Positions 9,201-17,264 of a DNA stretch of 64,000 nucleotides are shown piece after piece. The notes beneath the pieces are model-generated. The model saw only the letters and a list, made by a program, of their open reading frames with translations, ran no database searches and was not told where the DNA came from. Source of the DNA: Allobosea sp. BK604 (lineage in GTDB: Bacteria > Pseudomonadota > Alphaproteobacteria > Rhizobiales > Beijerinckiaceae); assembly GCF_004341515.1 (NCBI RefSeq), contig NZ_SLZF01000003.1:496001-560000 (forward strand), read 5' to 3'. The position numbers and the translations under genes were made by a program. Within the stretch, counting starts at the first letter, position 1; the number at the start of each line of letters is the position of its first letter.

Positions 9201-12200
9201 CTTGGGGGCCGTGAGCGTCCAGTCCGGCGCGAGGCTCGGGGGCTCCGGCAGCATCTCTGGCGCGGTCACGGTGGCCAATGGCGGCACCCTGGCGCCGGGC
9301 TCGAGCCCGGGCACGCTGACGGTGGGAGAGCTGGTGCTGAACCCGTCCTCGCAGCTCGCCTATGAGCTCGGCACGCCCGGCGTGGTCGGCGGCGGCGTCA
9401 ACGACCTCACCGTCGTCACCGGATCTCTCACGCTCGACGGCATCCTCAACATCGCGCCGCAGGCCGGTTTCGGCACCGGCACGTACCGCCTGTTCAACTA
9501 TGGCATGGCGATCGACAATGGCCTCGCCTTCGGCATCGTGCCGGCGGGCTACGATCTCAGCGTCGATCTGACGACGCCGGGCCAGGTCAACCTCGTCACC
9601 AGCTATACCGGATTGCAGTTCTGGAACGGGGCGCAGACCTCCGCCGACGGCAGCGTCCATGGCGGCAGCGGCACGTGGGATGCGGCGAGCACGAACTGGA
9701 CGAGTGCCTCGGGCAACGTCGCCTCGGCCTGGGCGAACCTGACCGCGGTCTTTGCCGGCCCGGCCGGGGGCACCGTGACGCTTGCGAGCGATCAGCAGGT
9801 CGCGGGGCTCCAGTTCGCCACCGATGGCTATGTCCTGAACGGTCCCGGCGCTCTGCAGGTCGCCGGAGCGACCGAGCTGCGCATCGATCCCGGCCTGAGC
9901 GCGGCGATCAACGCCGTGATCGAGGGTACGGGCGGGCTGACCAAGACCGGCGCCGGCACGATCGTGCTCGCCGGCAGCAATACCTATACCGGCGGCACCA
10001 CGATCAATGCGGGCACGCTCCAGGTCTCGTCCAACGCCAATCTCGGCGACGCAGCCGGCGGCCTGACCTTCAATGGCGGCACGCTCGCGACCACGGCGAG
10101 CTTTGGCGCGTTCCGCCCGGTCACGCTTGCTGGCGCCGGCGGCGTTGATGTCGCGACCGGCACGCAGTTCGAGCTCGGCGGCCCGATCTCGGGTGCCGGC
10201 AGCCTGACCAAGTTGGGGGCCGGCACGCTCATCCTCTCCGGCTTCAACACGCATGGCGGCGGCACGACCGTGTCGGCCGGCGTGCTGCAGGCGGGCAGCG
10301 CTGACGCGCTCGGCTCGGGCGCGCTGACGCTGGACGGCGGCACTTTCCGGGCCGGCACGAGCTTCATCAATAGTTTCGCCAATGCGGTCAGGGTCAACGC
10401 CAGCGGCGGCACGGTCGATGTCAACGGCCAGGTGATGACGCTCTCGGGCGGCATCAGCGATGGCAGCGGCGCCGGCGGCGCGCTCGCTTTCGTCAACAGC
10501 GATAGCGATATCGGCGCGGTCGAGCTCGGCGGCGCCAACACCTATAGCGGGCCAACCTCGGTCGGCGCCGGCGTGACGCTGATCGCGCTTTCGGACGGCG
10601 CCTTCTCGCCGAATGCGGACGTGACGCTTATGGCCGGCAATGCCGCGCTGATGGTCAACGGCCACAGCACGACGGTGCGCTCGCTCTCGGGCTCGGGCCT
10701 CGTCGTCAACGGCCACGACACGCAGGCCGGCACGCTCACCGTCGCGCTGCCCTCGGGCACCGCCACCTTCGCCGGCACGCTCAGCGACGGCGAGCCGGGC
10801 GACGCGTCGCTGGCGCTGGTCAAGGCGGGTGCCGGCACGCAGCTCCTGACGGGTGAGAACAGCTATACCGGCGGGACGACGATCTCCGGCGGCACCTTGC
10901 AGCTCGGCACCGGCAGCACGACCGGCTCGATCCAGGGCAATGTCGTCAACAACGGCACGCTCGCTTTCAACCGCTCCGACGCGCTCACCTTCTCCGGCGC
11001 GATCTCCGGCAGCGGCGCCGTCCAGCATCTCGGGCCGGGCGCGCTCACGCTCACCGGCGCGAACAGCTATGGCGGCGGTACCACGATCTCGGCCGGCACG
11101 CTGATCGGCTCGGCCACGAGTTTTGGCTCCGGCGCGATCCTGAACAATGCCGCGCTGGTCATCAATCAGTCGAGTGATGCTGCCTTCGCCAATGCGATCG
11201 ACGGCAGCGGCTCCCTCGCCAAGCGCGGCTCCGGCAATCTAAACCTGACCGGCACGAGCGGGCTCAGCGGCGTGACCACGGTCGAGGCCGGCAAGCTCTC
11301 GGTGAACGGCACGCTGGCGAATTCGGCGGTGACGGTGCTCACCGGCGCCTCGCTCGGCGGCAACGGCACGGCCGGCGCCACCACGATCCAGTCCGGCGCC
11401 ACCATCGCGCCCGGCAACTCCATCGGCACGCTAAATGTCAACGGCAACCTGACGCTGGCGCCGGGCTCGACCTATGAGGTCGAGCTGGCCGGCAACGGAA
11501 CGTCCGACATGATCGCCGTCACCGGCATCGCCACGGTCACCGGCAGCCAGGTCGGAGTGACCGCGCTCGATCCGCAGACCAGCTATATCAGCGGCCAGCG
11601 CTACACGATCCTGACCGCGACCGGCGGCGTCTCCGGCGCCTTCGCCGGGGCCACGACGCAATCGGCATTCCTCGACCTCTCGCTCGAGCAGCAGCCCAGC
11701 CAGGTGGACCTCGTCATCCAGGTCAAGGGCAGCGATCCGGTGACGCCGCCGGTCACCCCACCTGTCACGCCTCCGGTCACGCCGCCTGCCGTCTTCCAGA
11801 GCGTGGCGCAGACGCCGAACCAATATTCGACGGCCGTGGGGCTCAACAGCCTGCCGCAGGTCGGCGGCACGCTGGCGCTCTATAACAGCCTGCTGATGCT
11901 CGATGCGCCCTCGGCCCGCGCCGCCTTCGACGCGCTCTCCGGCGATGCCCATGCCTCGGCCAAGACCGCGCTGGTCGAGGAAAGCTGGCTGCTGCGCAAC
12001 GCGATGAACGACCGGCTGCGCTCGGCCTTCGGCTCGGTCGGCTCGGCCCCGATGGCGACGATGAACTACGGCTTCACTGCCGATCTTGCCCCCGCCGTGA
12101 AGGGACCGATGCCGAGGCTGGCGCCGGCCGAGCGCTTCGCCGTCTGGGGCCAGGGCTACGGCGCCTGGGGCAGGACCGATAGCGATCGCAACGCATCGAA

Positions 12201-12954
12201 GCTGACGCGCTCAACCGGCGGCTTCCTTGTTGGTGCCGATGTCGCCGCCTTCGACACGATGCGCTTCGGCGTCATTGCCGGCTATAGCCGCTCCGAGTTC
12301 GACGTGAAGGGCCGGCTCTCCTCAGGCGAGAGCGACAATTACCATCTCGGCCTCTATGGCGGCGGGCAGTGGGGTGCGCTCAGCCTGCGCACCGGTGCAA
12401 GCTATACCTGGCATGAGATCGAGACCTCGCGCATCGTCGCCTTCCCGGGCTTCGGCAACAGCCTGCGGGCCGACTACAATGCCGGCACGGCCCAGGTCTT
12501 CGGCGAGCTCGGCTACCGCTTCGATGTCGCGCAGGTCGCGCTCGAGCCCTTCGCCGGCCTCGCTTACGTCAACCTCCATACCGACGGCTTCAACGAGATC
12601 GGAGGTGCAGCCGCCCTCTCCGGCCGCAGCGACGACACCAGCATCGGCTATTCGACGCTCGGCCTGCGCGCCTCGACCTCCTTCGCGCTCTCGGGCATGG
12701 ATCTGACCCTGCGCGGCGGCCTCGCCTGGCGCCACGCCTTCGGCGATGTCGATCCGGTCGCGACGCTCGCCTTCGCCGGCTCCAGCGCCTTCACCGTCGC
12801 CGGCCTGCCGATCGCCCGGGACGCCGCGCTCGTCGAAGCCGGGCTCGACCTCGCGATCAGCAGGAGCGCGACGCTTGGCGTGTCCTATACCGGCCAGCTC
12901 GCGGAGGATGCTCAGGACCATGCCTTCAAGGCGAACCTCGCGGTGAAGTTCTAG
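6223..12954 (+). CDS. Giant type Va autotransporter with passenger-associated repeats
   Basis: A 2243-residue secreted or surface protein. An extended basic N terminus leads into a signal peptide ending near residue 58 (GAGSAGAQ). If translation starts at the ATG at 6286 instead, the leader becomes ordinary length. The passenger (about 60-1835) contains about 15 copies of the passenger-associated motif of the type GSGTQTLTGANTYTGGT, which predicts a long right-handed beta-helix. Residues about 360-800 show a higher-order repeat of about 98 residues. A linker of repeated Val-Thr-Pro-Pro lies near 1840. The C-terminal beta-barrel (about 1965-2243) begins RFAVWGQGYGAWGRT and ends LAVKF with the terminal Phe needed for outer-membrane insertion by BAM. 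No catalytic passenger domain was seen; adhesion is a family-level guess. Confidence 0.95.
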   Translation: MTKTTATAFQSASVFLISPRNMNSMTRPALRRHWLKGSTALVGIVIGAAIMGAGSAGAQTFTYTVGGSGSWSAPASWDQGAAPNSATAQVVLPSPALGNYFISLDGGTFLLNRLTYQGGSGQIYALSGGTLRFDGAGATIDVQSTAVAFQRINTGSGPMSIEAVTDLTVNTVAGGGLLVEPGATLTGAGGLIKTGAGTLQLQTTNSYTGGTTVEAGTLQTGAIDALGSGPLTVNGGTLDLNGFNQSVGNLSGTGGTISLGAATLTTSVTGSTYAGTITGTGGLVKTGAGTLTLTGANTFTGGSTISVGTLVLSGGGSLSATGPVSLTGPGASLDISTTSTGSTIGTLSSVNGTTVAVGSRTLTFGGATNGLVSGVISGTGSLIKEGTGTQTLAGSNTFNGNVTVNAGALALLTAGNLAPVNLTLAGSGTSFDISGASGNRIVGALSGVAGSSVALGANALTFGDATNQTFGGSIDGTGGLVKQGSGTQTLTGANTYTGLTTINAGTLALGAGGSLAATGAVNLANAGTGFDISLSGASQTIGGLSGAAGSTVALGGRTLTFGDATNQVFAGSITGTGGLVKQGSGTQTLTGANTYTGGTTINGKLALSGLGSLAADGAVTMLSPVGQFDITAASGPRSIGALTGGTGTSIELGSNTLSIGASTNTTYAGLFNGSGGIVKKGSGTLTLTASSSFGSAEIGAGTLALSGLGNLDVTSLALSGSGAAFDFSTAGNQNIDAFSGVAGSSVVLGTNTFIVGNATDQSFAGTFSGSGGIVKVGTGTQTLTGNSAASFTGGAELAQGGLALGDNGALGTGALTVSGSGTLSNAGGTSIALANDIGINAGQVLTLASGVGGSGDLRLNGVISGNGTLTTSAPAAAVQLFGANTYTGGTTFSGGRVDVGSDTALGSGEVTVNALATLATSAGVPLTMANNFTLNAPVEISTSGGDLTLTGDLFGTGSVTKSQSGTLTLTGTSFYTGGTTVTGGSLLVEGSLGLGAVSVQSGARLGGSGSISGAVTVANGGTLAPGSSPGTLTVGELVLNPSSQLAYELGTPGVVGGGVNDLTVVTGSLTLDGILNIAPQAGFGTGTYRLFNYGMAIDNGLAFGIVPAGYDLSVDLTTPGQVNLVTSYTGLQFWNGAQTSADGSVHGGSGTWDAASTNWTSASGNVASAWANLTAVFAGPAGGTVTLASDQQVAGLQFATDGYVLNGPGALQVAGATELRIDPGLSAAINAVIEGTGGLTKTGAGTIVLAGSNTYTGGTTINAGTLQVSSNANLGDAAGGLTFNGGTLATTASFGAFRPVTLAGAGGVDVATGTQFELGGPISGAGSLTKLGAGTLILSGFNTHGGGTTVSAGVLQAGSADALGSGALTLDGGTFRAGTSFINSFANAVRVNASGGTVDVNGQVMTLSGGISDGSGAGGALAFVNSDSDIGAVELGGANTYSGPTSVGAGVTLIALSDGAFSPNADVTLMAGNAALMVNGHSTTVRSLSGSGLVVNGHDTQAGTLTVALPSGTATFAGTLSDGEPGDASLALVKAGAGTQLLTGENSYTGGTTISGGTLQLGTGSTTGSIQGNVVNNGTLAFNRSDALTFSGAISGSGAVQHLGPGALTLTGANSYGGGTTISAGTLIGSATSFGSGAILNNAALVINQSSDAAFANAIDGSGSLAKRGSGNLNLTGTSGLSGVTTVEAGKLSVNGTLANSAVTVLTGASLGGNGTAGATTIQSGATIAPGNSIGTLNVNGNLTLAPGSTYEVELAGNGTSDMIAVTGIATVTGSQVGVTALDPQTSYISGQRYTILTATGGVSGAFAGATTQSAFLDLSLEQQPSQVDLVIQVKGSDPVTPPVTPPVTPPVTPPAVFQSVAQTPNQYSTAVGLNSLPQVGGTLALYNSLLMLDAPSARAAFDALSGDAHASAKTALVEESWLLRNAMNDRLRSAFGSVGSAPMATMNYGFTADLAPAVKGPMPRLAPAERFAVWGQGYGAWGRTDSDRNASKLTRSTGGFLVGADVAAFDTMRFGVIAGYSRSEFDVKGRLSSGESDNYHLGLYGGGQWGALSLRTGASYTWHEIETSRIVAFPGFGNSLRADYNAGTAQVFGELGYRFDVAQVALEPFAGLAYVNLHTDGFNEIGGAAALSGRSDDTSIGYSTLGLRASTSFALSGMDLTLRGGLAWRHAFGDVDPVATLAFAGSSAFTVAGLPIARDAALVEAGLDLAISRSATLGVSYTGQLAEDAQDHAFKANLAVKF

Positions 12955-13055
12955 AGCATTTTCGAGCGAACTGGACACCGGTTCGCGGAAAGAAAATGCG
13001 ATAAAACAAAAGCTTAGAGCATTTCCGCGATTCGAGGAAACGCGGAAATGCTCTA
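12951..13055 (+). repeat. Family A palindromic intergenic repeat, copy A1
   Basis: About 105 bases bounded by CTAGAGCATTT and AAATGCTCTA, with an internal segment CCGGTTCGCGGAAAGAAAAT and a second hairpin GCATTTCCGCGATTC. Three more copies occur in the window (13448-13546 inverted, 14941-15042, 27479-27584). The first bases of this copy, CTAG, include the TAG stop of the autotransporter gene. It carries no ORF and may also terminate transcription. Confidence 0.85.
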
Positions 13056-13147
13056 AGGCGAGGCTCGCTCAGCTGGCTGATCCCGCCGCCTGGGCCACGG
13101 AACCGCGATCTCCTCACCAGCGTTGCCCGGCGGAAGGAGGACGCATC

Positions 13148-13357
13148 ATGAAGGTCCTGACAATGGCCATTGCGGTCGCGACTACGATTGTCCTGGCGGG
13201 ATGCAATACGACCGAGCAACGCATCGGGGGTGCAGCGGTCGGCGCCGGTACCGGTGCCGCTGTCGGTGGCCCGGTCGGCGCGGTCGTCGGAGGGGCGGCA
13301 GGCGCCGTCACGGCTCCGACAGTGGTCAAGGAAACGAGACGGGCGACACGCCGCTGA
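13148..13357 (+). CDS. Glycine-zipper lipoprotein
   Basis: A 69-residue protein with leader MKVLTMAIAVATTIVLAGC, where LAGC is a good lipobox with Cys20 lipidated. Residues 27-55 are a run of GxxxG glycine-zipper repeats (GGAAVGAGTGAAVGGPVGA), typical of SlyB/YMGG-like small envelope proteins that associate with membranes. The C terminus is short and basic (KETRRATRR). AAGGAGG lies 8 bases before the ATG, a strong ribosome site. It is a single gene flanked by two family A repeats. Confidence 0.8.
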   Translation: MKVLTMAIAVATTIVLAGCNTTEQRIGGAAVGAGTGAAVGGPVGAVVGGAAGAVTAPTVVKETRRATRR

Positions 13358-13386
13358 TCGAAAGCAGCCCGAAAACCCGCCGGGAA

Positions 13387-13414
13387 GGCCCCGCCGGCAC
13401 AAGCTGGCGGGGCC
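13387..13414 (+). terminator. Hairpin after glycine-zipper lipoprotein
   Basis: GGCCCCGCC and GGCGGGGCC form a perfect 9-base-pair stem with a 10-base loop, 29 bases after the stop codon. The downstream flank AGATTG is not T-rich, so efficiency is uncertain. Confidence 0.55.
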
Positions 13415-13447
13415 AGATTGTCAGGATTTCGAGCACCTCAACCGCAA

Positions 13448-13546
13448 GCATTTCCGCGTTTCTTCGAATCGCGAAAGTTCTCTAGATCTTTGTTTTATCG
13501 TACTTTCTTCCCGCGAACCGGTATCCACTTCGCTCGGAAATGCTCC
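13448..13546 (-). repeat. Family A palindromic intergenic repeat, copy A2 (inverted)
   Basis: Read on the minus strand this copy begins GGAGCATTTCCGAGCGAAGT and ends CGCGGAAATGC, matching copies A1, A3 and A4 through most of its length. It lies between the glycine-zipper gene and the nuclease gene. Confidence 0.8.
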
Positions 13547-13575
13547 AAGGCCCTTCCGGGACGACTGGTCGAAAA

Positions 13576-13608
13576 GAAGGCCCAGCCACCCTCCAGTGCT
13601 GGGCCTTC
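13576..13608 (-). terminator. Rho-independent terminator for the S1/P1 nuclease gene
   Basis: Read on the minus strand, GAAGGCCCAGC and GCTGGGCCTTC form an 11-base-pair stem with an 11-base loop followed by TTTTC. It lies about 170 bases after the nuclease stop. On the plus strand no T-tract follows, so it is directional. Confidence 0.7.
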
Positions 13609-13775
13609 GATAACCGTCGCCGCGCGCTTCAACGGTCACTTCCGAAACTCGTCGCTTCTACCCCGGCCGGCTGCGGCCGGTACATCCGCGGCTCGCGTCC
13701 TGGTCGGCGGTAGGCTGGCGATGGGACGCCGCGGACTTAACGTCCAGCCCAAGCCATGGTTCCTGCCATCGCGCG

Positions 13776-14723
13776 TTATTGAAACGCTGCGTTGAGCAAA
13801 TTGGCCAGTCGCGCTGCCGCCAATGCCGCCTGACTCCGCGCAATGTTCCGCGCATTGGTCTCGTATTCGCGCGTGAGCGGCACCGCGTTCGCCCCGTTGC
13901 CGACCGGCGCCGCATAGGCGTAGGTCCTGGCGAGCGCGGCGCTTTCCTCGATCCAGCGTTCGGGGTCGACGATTTTCGCGAGCTCGGGATTGGCGTCGAG
14001 ACGCCCGATCCCATCCTGCGCCTCGGCATCGAAAATCGCGCCGAACGGCGAGACATAGCCGCCGAAGACGCGATCCCAGTAGGCATGCAGCGTGATCGTC
14101 TCGCCCGTCGCAGGAATGACCATCTCGGCATTGCCGCCGCGATCGCCCGTCGGCAGTTCCCGCGTGAAGCGCGCAACCGCATGCAGCGGCTGATGGACAT
14201 CGCCAATCATGTGCAGGATCCAGACGAGATCGTAGGAGCGAATATCGTCCGAGGCGCCCGAGGTCGCCGGCAATGCCTCGACCATCAGGCGCAGTTGCGT
14301 GACGGCGTCGACCGGGTTGGACGGGAGCAACGGTGTGCCGTCCGGCGAGAACGGGACATCCTTGTAATGCCAGTAATCATGCTGGTTGCGGTCGGCATAG
14401 CCGATATTCTGGCCGGCGGTCGCACTGGTCGCAGCGTCCCGAGTATAGCCATAGGGACGCAACTTGATGTCGTCGGCCCAGGTCGCCGCGTGCGCGAAGG
14501 CCCATTGCTTCGCCGTGGCATCATCGGGCGCGCCGGCTGTCCATTTCGCATAATCGGGATTGAGCCGCAGCAGAGCATCGGCCCGCTCCTTCGCTTGCGG
14601 CGTGAGGCTCTTATAGGCCACGGCAGCGATCTGCATATGGCCAGCGTCCCACCAGGCCTGTGCAGTGGTCACTGCGGCGGCCATCGCGAGAGCCGCAGCA
14701 AGACTGGCGAGGAGATTGCGCAT
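13776..14723 (-). CDS. S1/P1 family zinc-dependent nuclease, exported
   Basis: A 315-residue periplasmic or secreted nuclease. The signal peptide ends at AQA (residue 23), so the mature protein begins with Trp24, as S1/P1 enzymes require because the N-terminal amine of Trp binds zinc. The other metal ligands are visible: His29, an Asp in TWADDI (83-85), a His in HDYWHYKD (115-120), then His171, Asp175 and His181 in HMIGDVHQPLH, and His213 and Asp217 in TLHAYWDRV. This is the complete trinuclear zinc set of the family, which degrades single-stranded DNA and RNA and has 3'-nucleotidase activity. Likely role: scavenging phosphate or nucleosides from outside nucleic acids. It is monocistronic, with its terminator at 13576-13608. 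Confidence 0.93.
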   Translation of the reverse strand: MRNLLASLAAALAMAAAVTTAQAWWDAGHMQIAAVAYKSLTPQAKERADALLRLNPDYAKWTAGAPDDATAKQWAFAHAATWADDIKLRPYGYTRDAATSATAGQNIGYADRNQHDYWHYKDVPFSPDGTPLLPSNPVDAVTQLRLMVEALPATSGASDDIRSYDLVWILHMIGDVHQPLHAVARFTRELPTGDRGGNAEMVIPATGETITLHAYWDRVFGGYVSPFGAIFDAEAQDGIGRLDANPELAKIVDPERWIEESAALARTYAYAAPVGNGANAVPLTREYETNARNIARSQAALAAARLANLLNAAFQ

Positions 14724-15122
14724 CGGTCATTCTCCGGGATGCAGCCCATAGGCGCACGGACTCGTCCCAACCTAGGCCGGGCATATGTCGTTCCCTTGTC
14801 GCTTTTGCCCCAAGCGCCCGACATTGCTGGTCTGACCGCCAGCATGGCACTCCGCCCAATAGCCGCCACTCCGACGACATTGTCCGGCTTCGAGCGAGCT
14901 TTATCGCTCGTCCAATCGCGATGTTATTGAATGAATGTTCAGAGCATTTTCGAGCGAAGTGGATACCCGTTCGCGTGAAGAAAATGCGTCAACACAAATA
15001 GTGGGAGAATTTTCGCGCTTCGGAGAAGCACGGAAATGCTCTGGACGGAGCGGAGCGGCGGAAGCGCGCCCGCGCCCCGCCGACAAGCTTTCGAGAGCCG
15101 CGGCCCGCTTCAATTGATGATG
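14724..15122. other. Intergenic region between nuclease and MucR-like genes
   Basis: This 399-base gap holds the upstream region of the minus-strand nuclease and one family A repeat (14941-15042). No convincing gene was found: frames in it lack a ribosome site and have mixed codon use. Confidence 0.6.
14941..15042 (+). repeat. Family A palindromic intergenic repeat, copy A3
   Basis: Begins AGAGCATTTTCGAGCGAAGT and ends GCACGGAAATGCTCT. It matches copy A4 at 27479 almost base for base in its first 60 bases. Unlike A1 and A4 it does not overlap a gene end. Confidence 0.85.
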
Positions 15123-15551
15123 TCAGGCTTTCTTTCGCCGCTTGGCGGTTTGCCCCAGCCCCAGCTGCTTGGCCAGGTTGCTCCTTGCCTCCGCATAGTT
15201 CGGAGCCACCATCGGATAATCAGGCGGAAGTCCGAACATCTTCCTGTAGTCGTCCGGCGTCATGCCGAAAGCGGTACGCAAATGGCGCTTCAGGGATTTG
15301 AACTTCTTCCCATCGAGTAGACAGATAAGATAATCCGGGGTGATCGACTTCTTGATCGAGACTTTTGCTTCGATCTTTTCCTCGACAGGCGGCGCCGGGA
15401 TTGGATCGGAGATCTGACTAAGCGACGAATGAACCCTGGAGATGAGGCTAGGCAATTCGCCTACGGGAATGGGGTTGTGGCTGACATAAGCCGAAACGAT
15501 ATCGGCAGTCCTGGAGAGATAGCTCGTCTTGGGGTGGTCGTTCTCGTCCAT
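15123..15551 (-). CDS. MucR/Ros family transcriptional regulator with degenerate zinc site
   Basis: A 142-residue regulator of the alphaproteobacterial Ros/MucR family, which binds AT-rich promoters and controls exopolysaccharide, motility and host interaction. The DNA-binding core is at about 87-120 (DYLICLLDGKKFKSLKRHL then MTPDDYRKMFGLP). In Ros the zinc is held by Cys-x2-Cys and two His. Here the second Cys is Asp (CLLD), and the position after RHLRT that should hold His reads Ala-Phe-Gly, so only one Cys and one His remain. Zinc-independent folding is known for some rhizobial homologues. The basic tail AKRRKKA is usual. The downstream flank of this AT-richer region is an orphan gene. Confidence 0.9.
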   Translation of the reverse strand: MDENDHPKTSYLSRTADIVSAYVSHNPIPVGELPSLISRVHSSLSQISDPIPAPPVEEKIEAKVSIKKSITPDYLICLLDGKKFKSLKRHLRTAFGMTPDDYRKMFGLPPDYPMVAPNYAEARSNLAKQLGLGQTAKRRKKA

Positions 15552-15998
15552 CGCTTGGTTCTCCGAGCATCAGAATATGGTTCGCAGGCCTAGCGCATCG
15601 ACCGAATCGATGGATGAATCATCTGCCACCACATCGCGTTGTCAATGCTGGAGGACAGGGTTTTCTGGAAATTCTGAGTTATCTACTCACTTCTACGCCA
15701 GAAATTTGGAGGCCTCGGGGATGTCAGCTCGCCAGGAATGTATTGTTTTGCGCGCTTAACTGCCGATAATCGACGAAAAGCTGTATCGATCCGGCCCGGC
15801 TCCACCACTCAACATTACCGCACTCATCGTGTCGGCCAGGGATATCGGCACATGCTGGACATCGCGCCGGCACCATCCCCCTTGCCGAAAGACCGGCCAC
15901 TGACACAGGAAGCAAAGCGCAATTCGCTCATCAGCTTTCCGATCTGGCGACGAAATGGTTATTGGTGCGTGTGTCGCCATGATCTTTGGAACGTCAGA
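15552..15998. other. AT-richer intergenic region upstream of the MucR-like gene
   Basis: This 447-base stretch separates divergent genes and must hold the promoter of the MucR-like gene, which in this family is commonly self-regulated at AT-rich sites. AT-rich pieces are visible around 15665-15700. In-frame extensions of the next gene into it are not protein-like. No other gene is supported. Confidence 0.5.
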
Positions 15999-16376
15999 AT
16001 GACAGAGCCTGCCACGATCCTGTTGAGCCGCGTCAACGGCCACGGATCCTCCCCCTCGGGCCAGAATAGCTGCCTCGACCTGACGGACAGCAATGGCCGC
16101 CGCTTCATCCTCCACATTCCGCATTTGCTCGAGGGTGATTTCCTGTCTCGGTTCGAAGCCGCGGCCATGCATGCTGCCGAAATGCGTGGCTCCCCTTCGA
16201 ATGCGGATGTGATCAGCGCTGTCCTGGCGGAACAGACCAGCTTCGTGATGGCGGATGACGGAACGTTGATCCTGCGGACGAAGACCCGGTCCGGCGTAGA
16301 GATCGATATCAACTTTGACGAGGGCACAGTCGCCGGACTGCGCGCGATGCTGGGGGCCGGATCGACTGCTCGCTGA
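15999..16376 (+). CDS. Hypothetical protein
   Basis: A 125-residue cytosolic protein with no leader or membrane segment. It alternates beta-prone and helical stretches (CLDLTDSNGRRFILHIPHLL, then FEAAAMHAAEMRG) and ends with VEIDINFDEGTVAGLRAML. No family was recognised. Start choice is uncertain: earlier in-frame starts exist at 15738 and 15852, but the sequence before MTEPATILL looks noncoding, and only a weak GGAACG precedes the chosen ATG. Base composition is less GC-rich than most of the window. Confidence 0.5.
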   Translation: MTEPATILLSRVNGHGSSPSGQNSCLDLTDSNGRRFILHIPHLLEGDFLSRFEAAAMHAAEMRGSPSNADVISAVLAEQTSFVMADDGTLILRTKTRSGVEIDINFDEGTVAGLRAMLGAGSTAR

Positions 16377-16868
16377 TGCGAGGTGATTGCCGCCGCGAGC
16401 GCGGACCATCCCGATGGCGATGTCGGCCGCCGAATAGCCGTGACGTCGCCAACCCCGCCATTCAACGGGAATTGTTGGACGATGTGAGGAACCGACTCGA
16501 AGATGAGCGGTTCATTAACCCGGATCGCGATCTGATAGGGCAGGTTCTGCCGGAGCATCGTCATGATCTGGATTGGTATCAACCTTCTCTTGTCGATCGC
16601 GTGGCTGCTGCGCGAAATTGAGCATGCCCCGACGCTCCCGTGGCATGACTGACCGAGCAGGCCCTTTTCCGCTTTCCATACGAAGTTCAAGCTATGGCTC
16701 CCTGAGGGAGCTTAGGGCCTGCTAATCGCCGGATCGAATCTACCCCGCAGCAGGGCCAGGTCCTGGCCACTGGCCATGAATGATCGTCAGCGGCGGTCAG
16801 GCAGAATGCCGGGCACGGCTGGGGCGGAATGTAAATGCGAGATATTTCCGCAGCTTATGTCGCGGAAG
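16377..16868. other. Intergenic region without a supported gene
   Basis: This 492-base stretch lies between the orphan gene and tRNA-Ser. A minus-strand frame covering 15959-16690 is open and partly plausible, but it overlaps the preceding gene on the opposite strand, and no family or ribosome site supports it. I see no clear structure here. Confidence 0.4.
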
Positions 16869-16958
16869 TGGCGGACAGGGAGGGATTTGAACCCCCGATA
16901 CCCTTGCAGGTATGCCGCATTTCGAGTGCGGTGCATTCAACCACTCTGCCACCTGTCC
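16869..16958 (-). tRNA. tRNA-Ser (anticodon CGA)
   Basis: Read on the minus strand, the acceptor GGACAGG pairs with CCTGTCC, followed by discriminator G and an encoded CCA. The D arm is GCAGAGTGGTTGAATGC, the anticodon stem-loop is CCGCACTCGAAATGCGG with anticodon CGA, there is a long variable arm (CATACCTGCAAGGGTATC) as expected for a class II tRNA, and the T arm is GGGGGTTCAAATCCC. The anticodon reads UCG serine codons. The length is 90 bases including CCA. Confidence 0.95.
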
Positions 16959-16986
16959 GCGGTCGCTCTCGGTCGAAGCGGGCTGG

Positions 16987-17015
16987 TTACTACACGGGCG
17001 ATCCCGAGGATACAA
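16987..17015 (-). promoter_or_regulatory. Candidate sigma-70 promoter of tRNA-Ser
   Basis: On the minus strand TTGTAT, a 17-base spacer and TAGTAA lie about 28 bases before the tRNA 5' end, an appropriate arrangement. The remaining 17016-17264 gap should contain the rplU promoter on the other strand; I could not single it out. Confidence 0.4.
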
Positions 17016-17264
17016 GTCTCTCTGCTGTCATAAATCAGGGCGAGATTCCGTCATTCGGCTTGACCTCCGACGCGCTCGCGACTATCGAGCCACGTCCGGC
17101 GTGGAGAAATCCGCGCCCGATCTCTTTTGGCGCCCCGGTTTCGCGATATGCAGCCTGGCGCCGGCAAGAGCAAACCCGACCACGCAACCGACTGCCAAAA
17201 AGCCGTCCCGCGTGCGCTCCCCTCGGGAGCCATGACAGGGCGGGGCTGAACATGGAGAACAACG

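Noticed and set aside
9193..11028. A 611-codon minus-strand frame inside the autotransporter gene
   Set aside because: It is the antisense of a repetitive Gly/Thr/Ser coding region. Its low-complexity composition and lack of motifs show it is not a gene.
11740..11800. Regularly spaced GTCACGCCTCCG-like units, considered as a possible CRISPR-like or VNTR array
   Set aside because: They encode the repeated Val-Thr-Pro-Pro linker of the autotransporter, are tandem without spacers and are only about 50 bases long.
15959..16690. A 243-codon minus-strand frame opposite the orphan gene near 16 kb
   Set aside because: Some of its codons look acceptable, but no family, ribosome site or neighbouring transcription unit supports it, and it overlaps the better plus-strand candidate.
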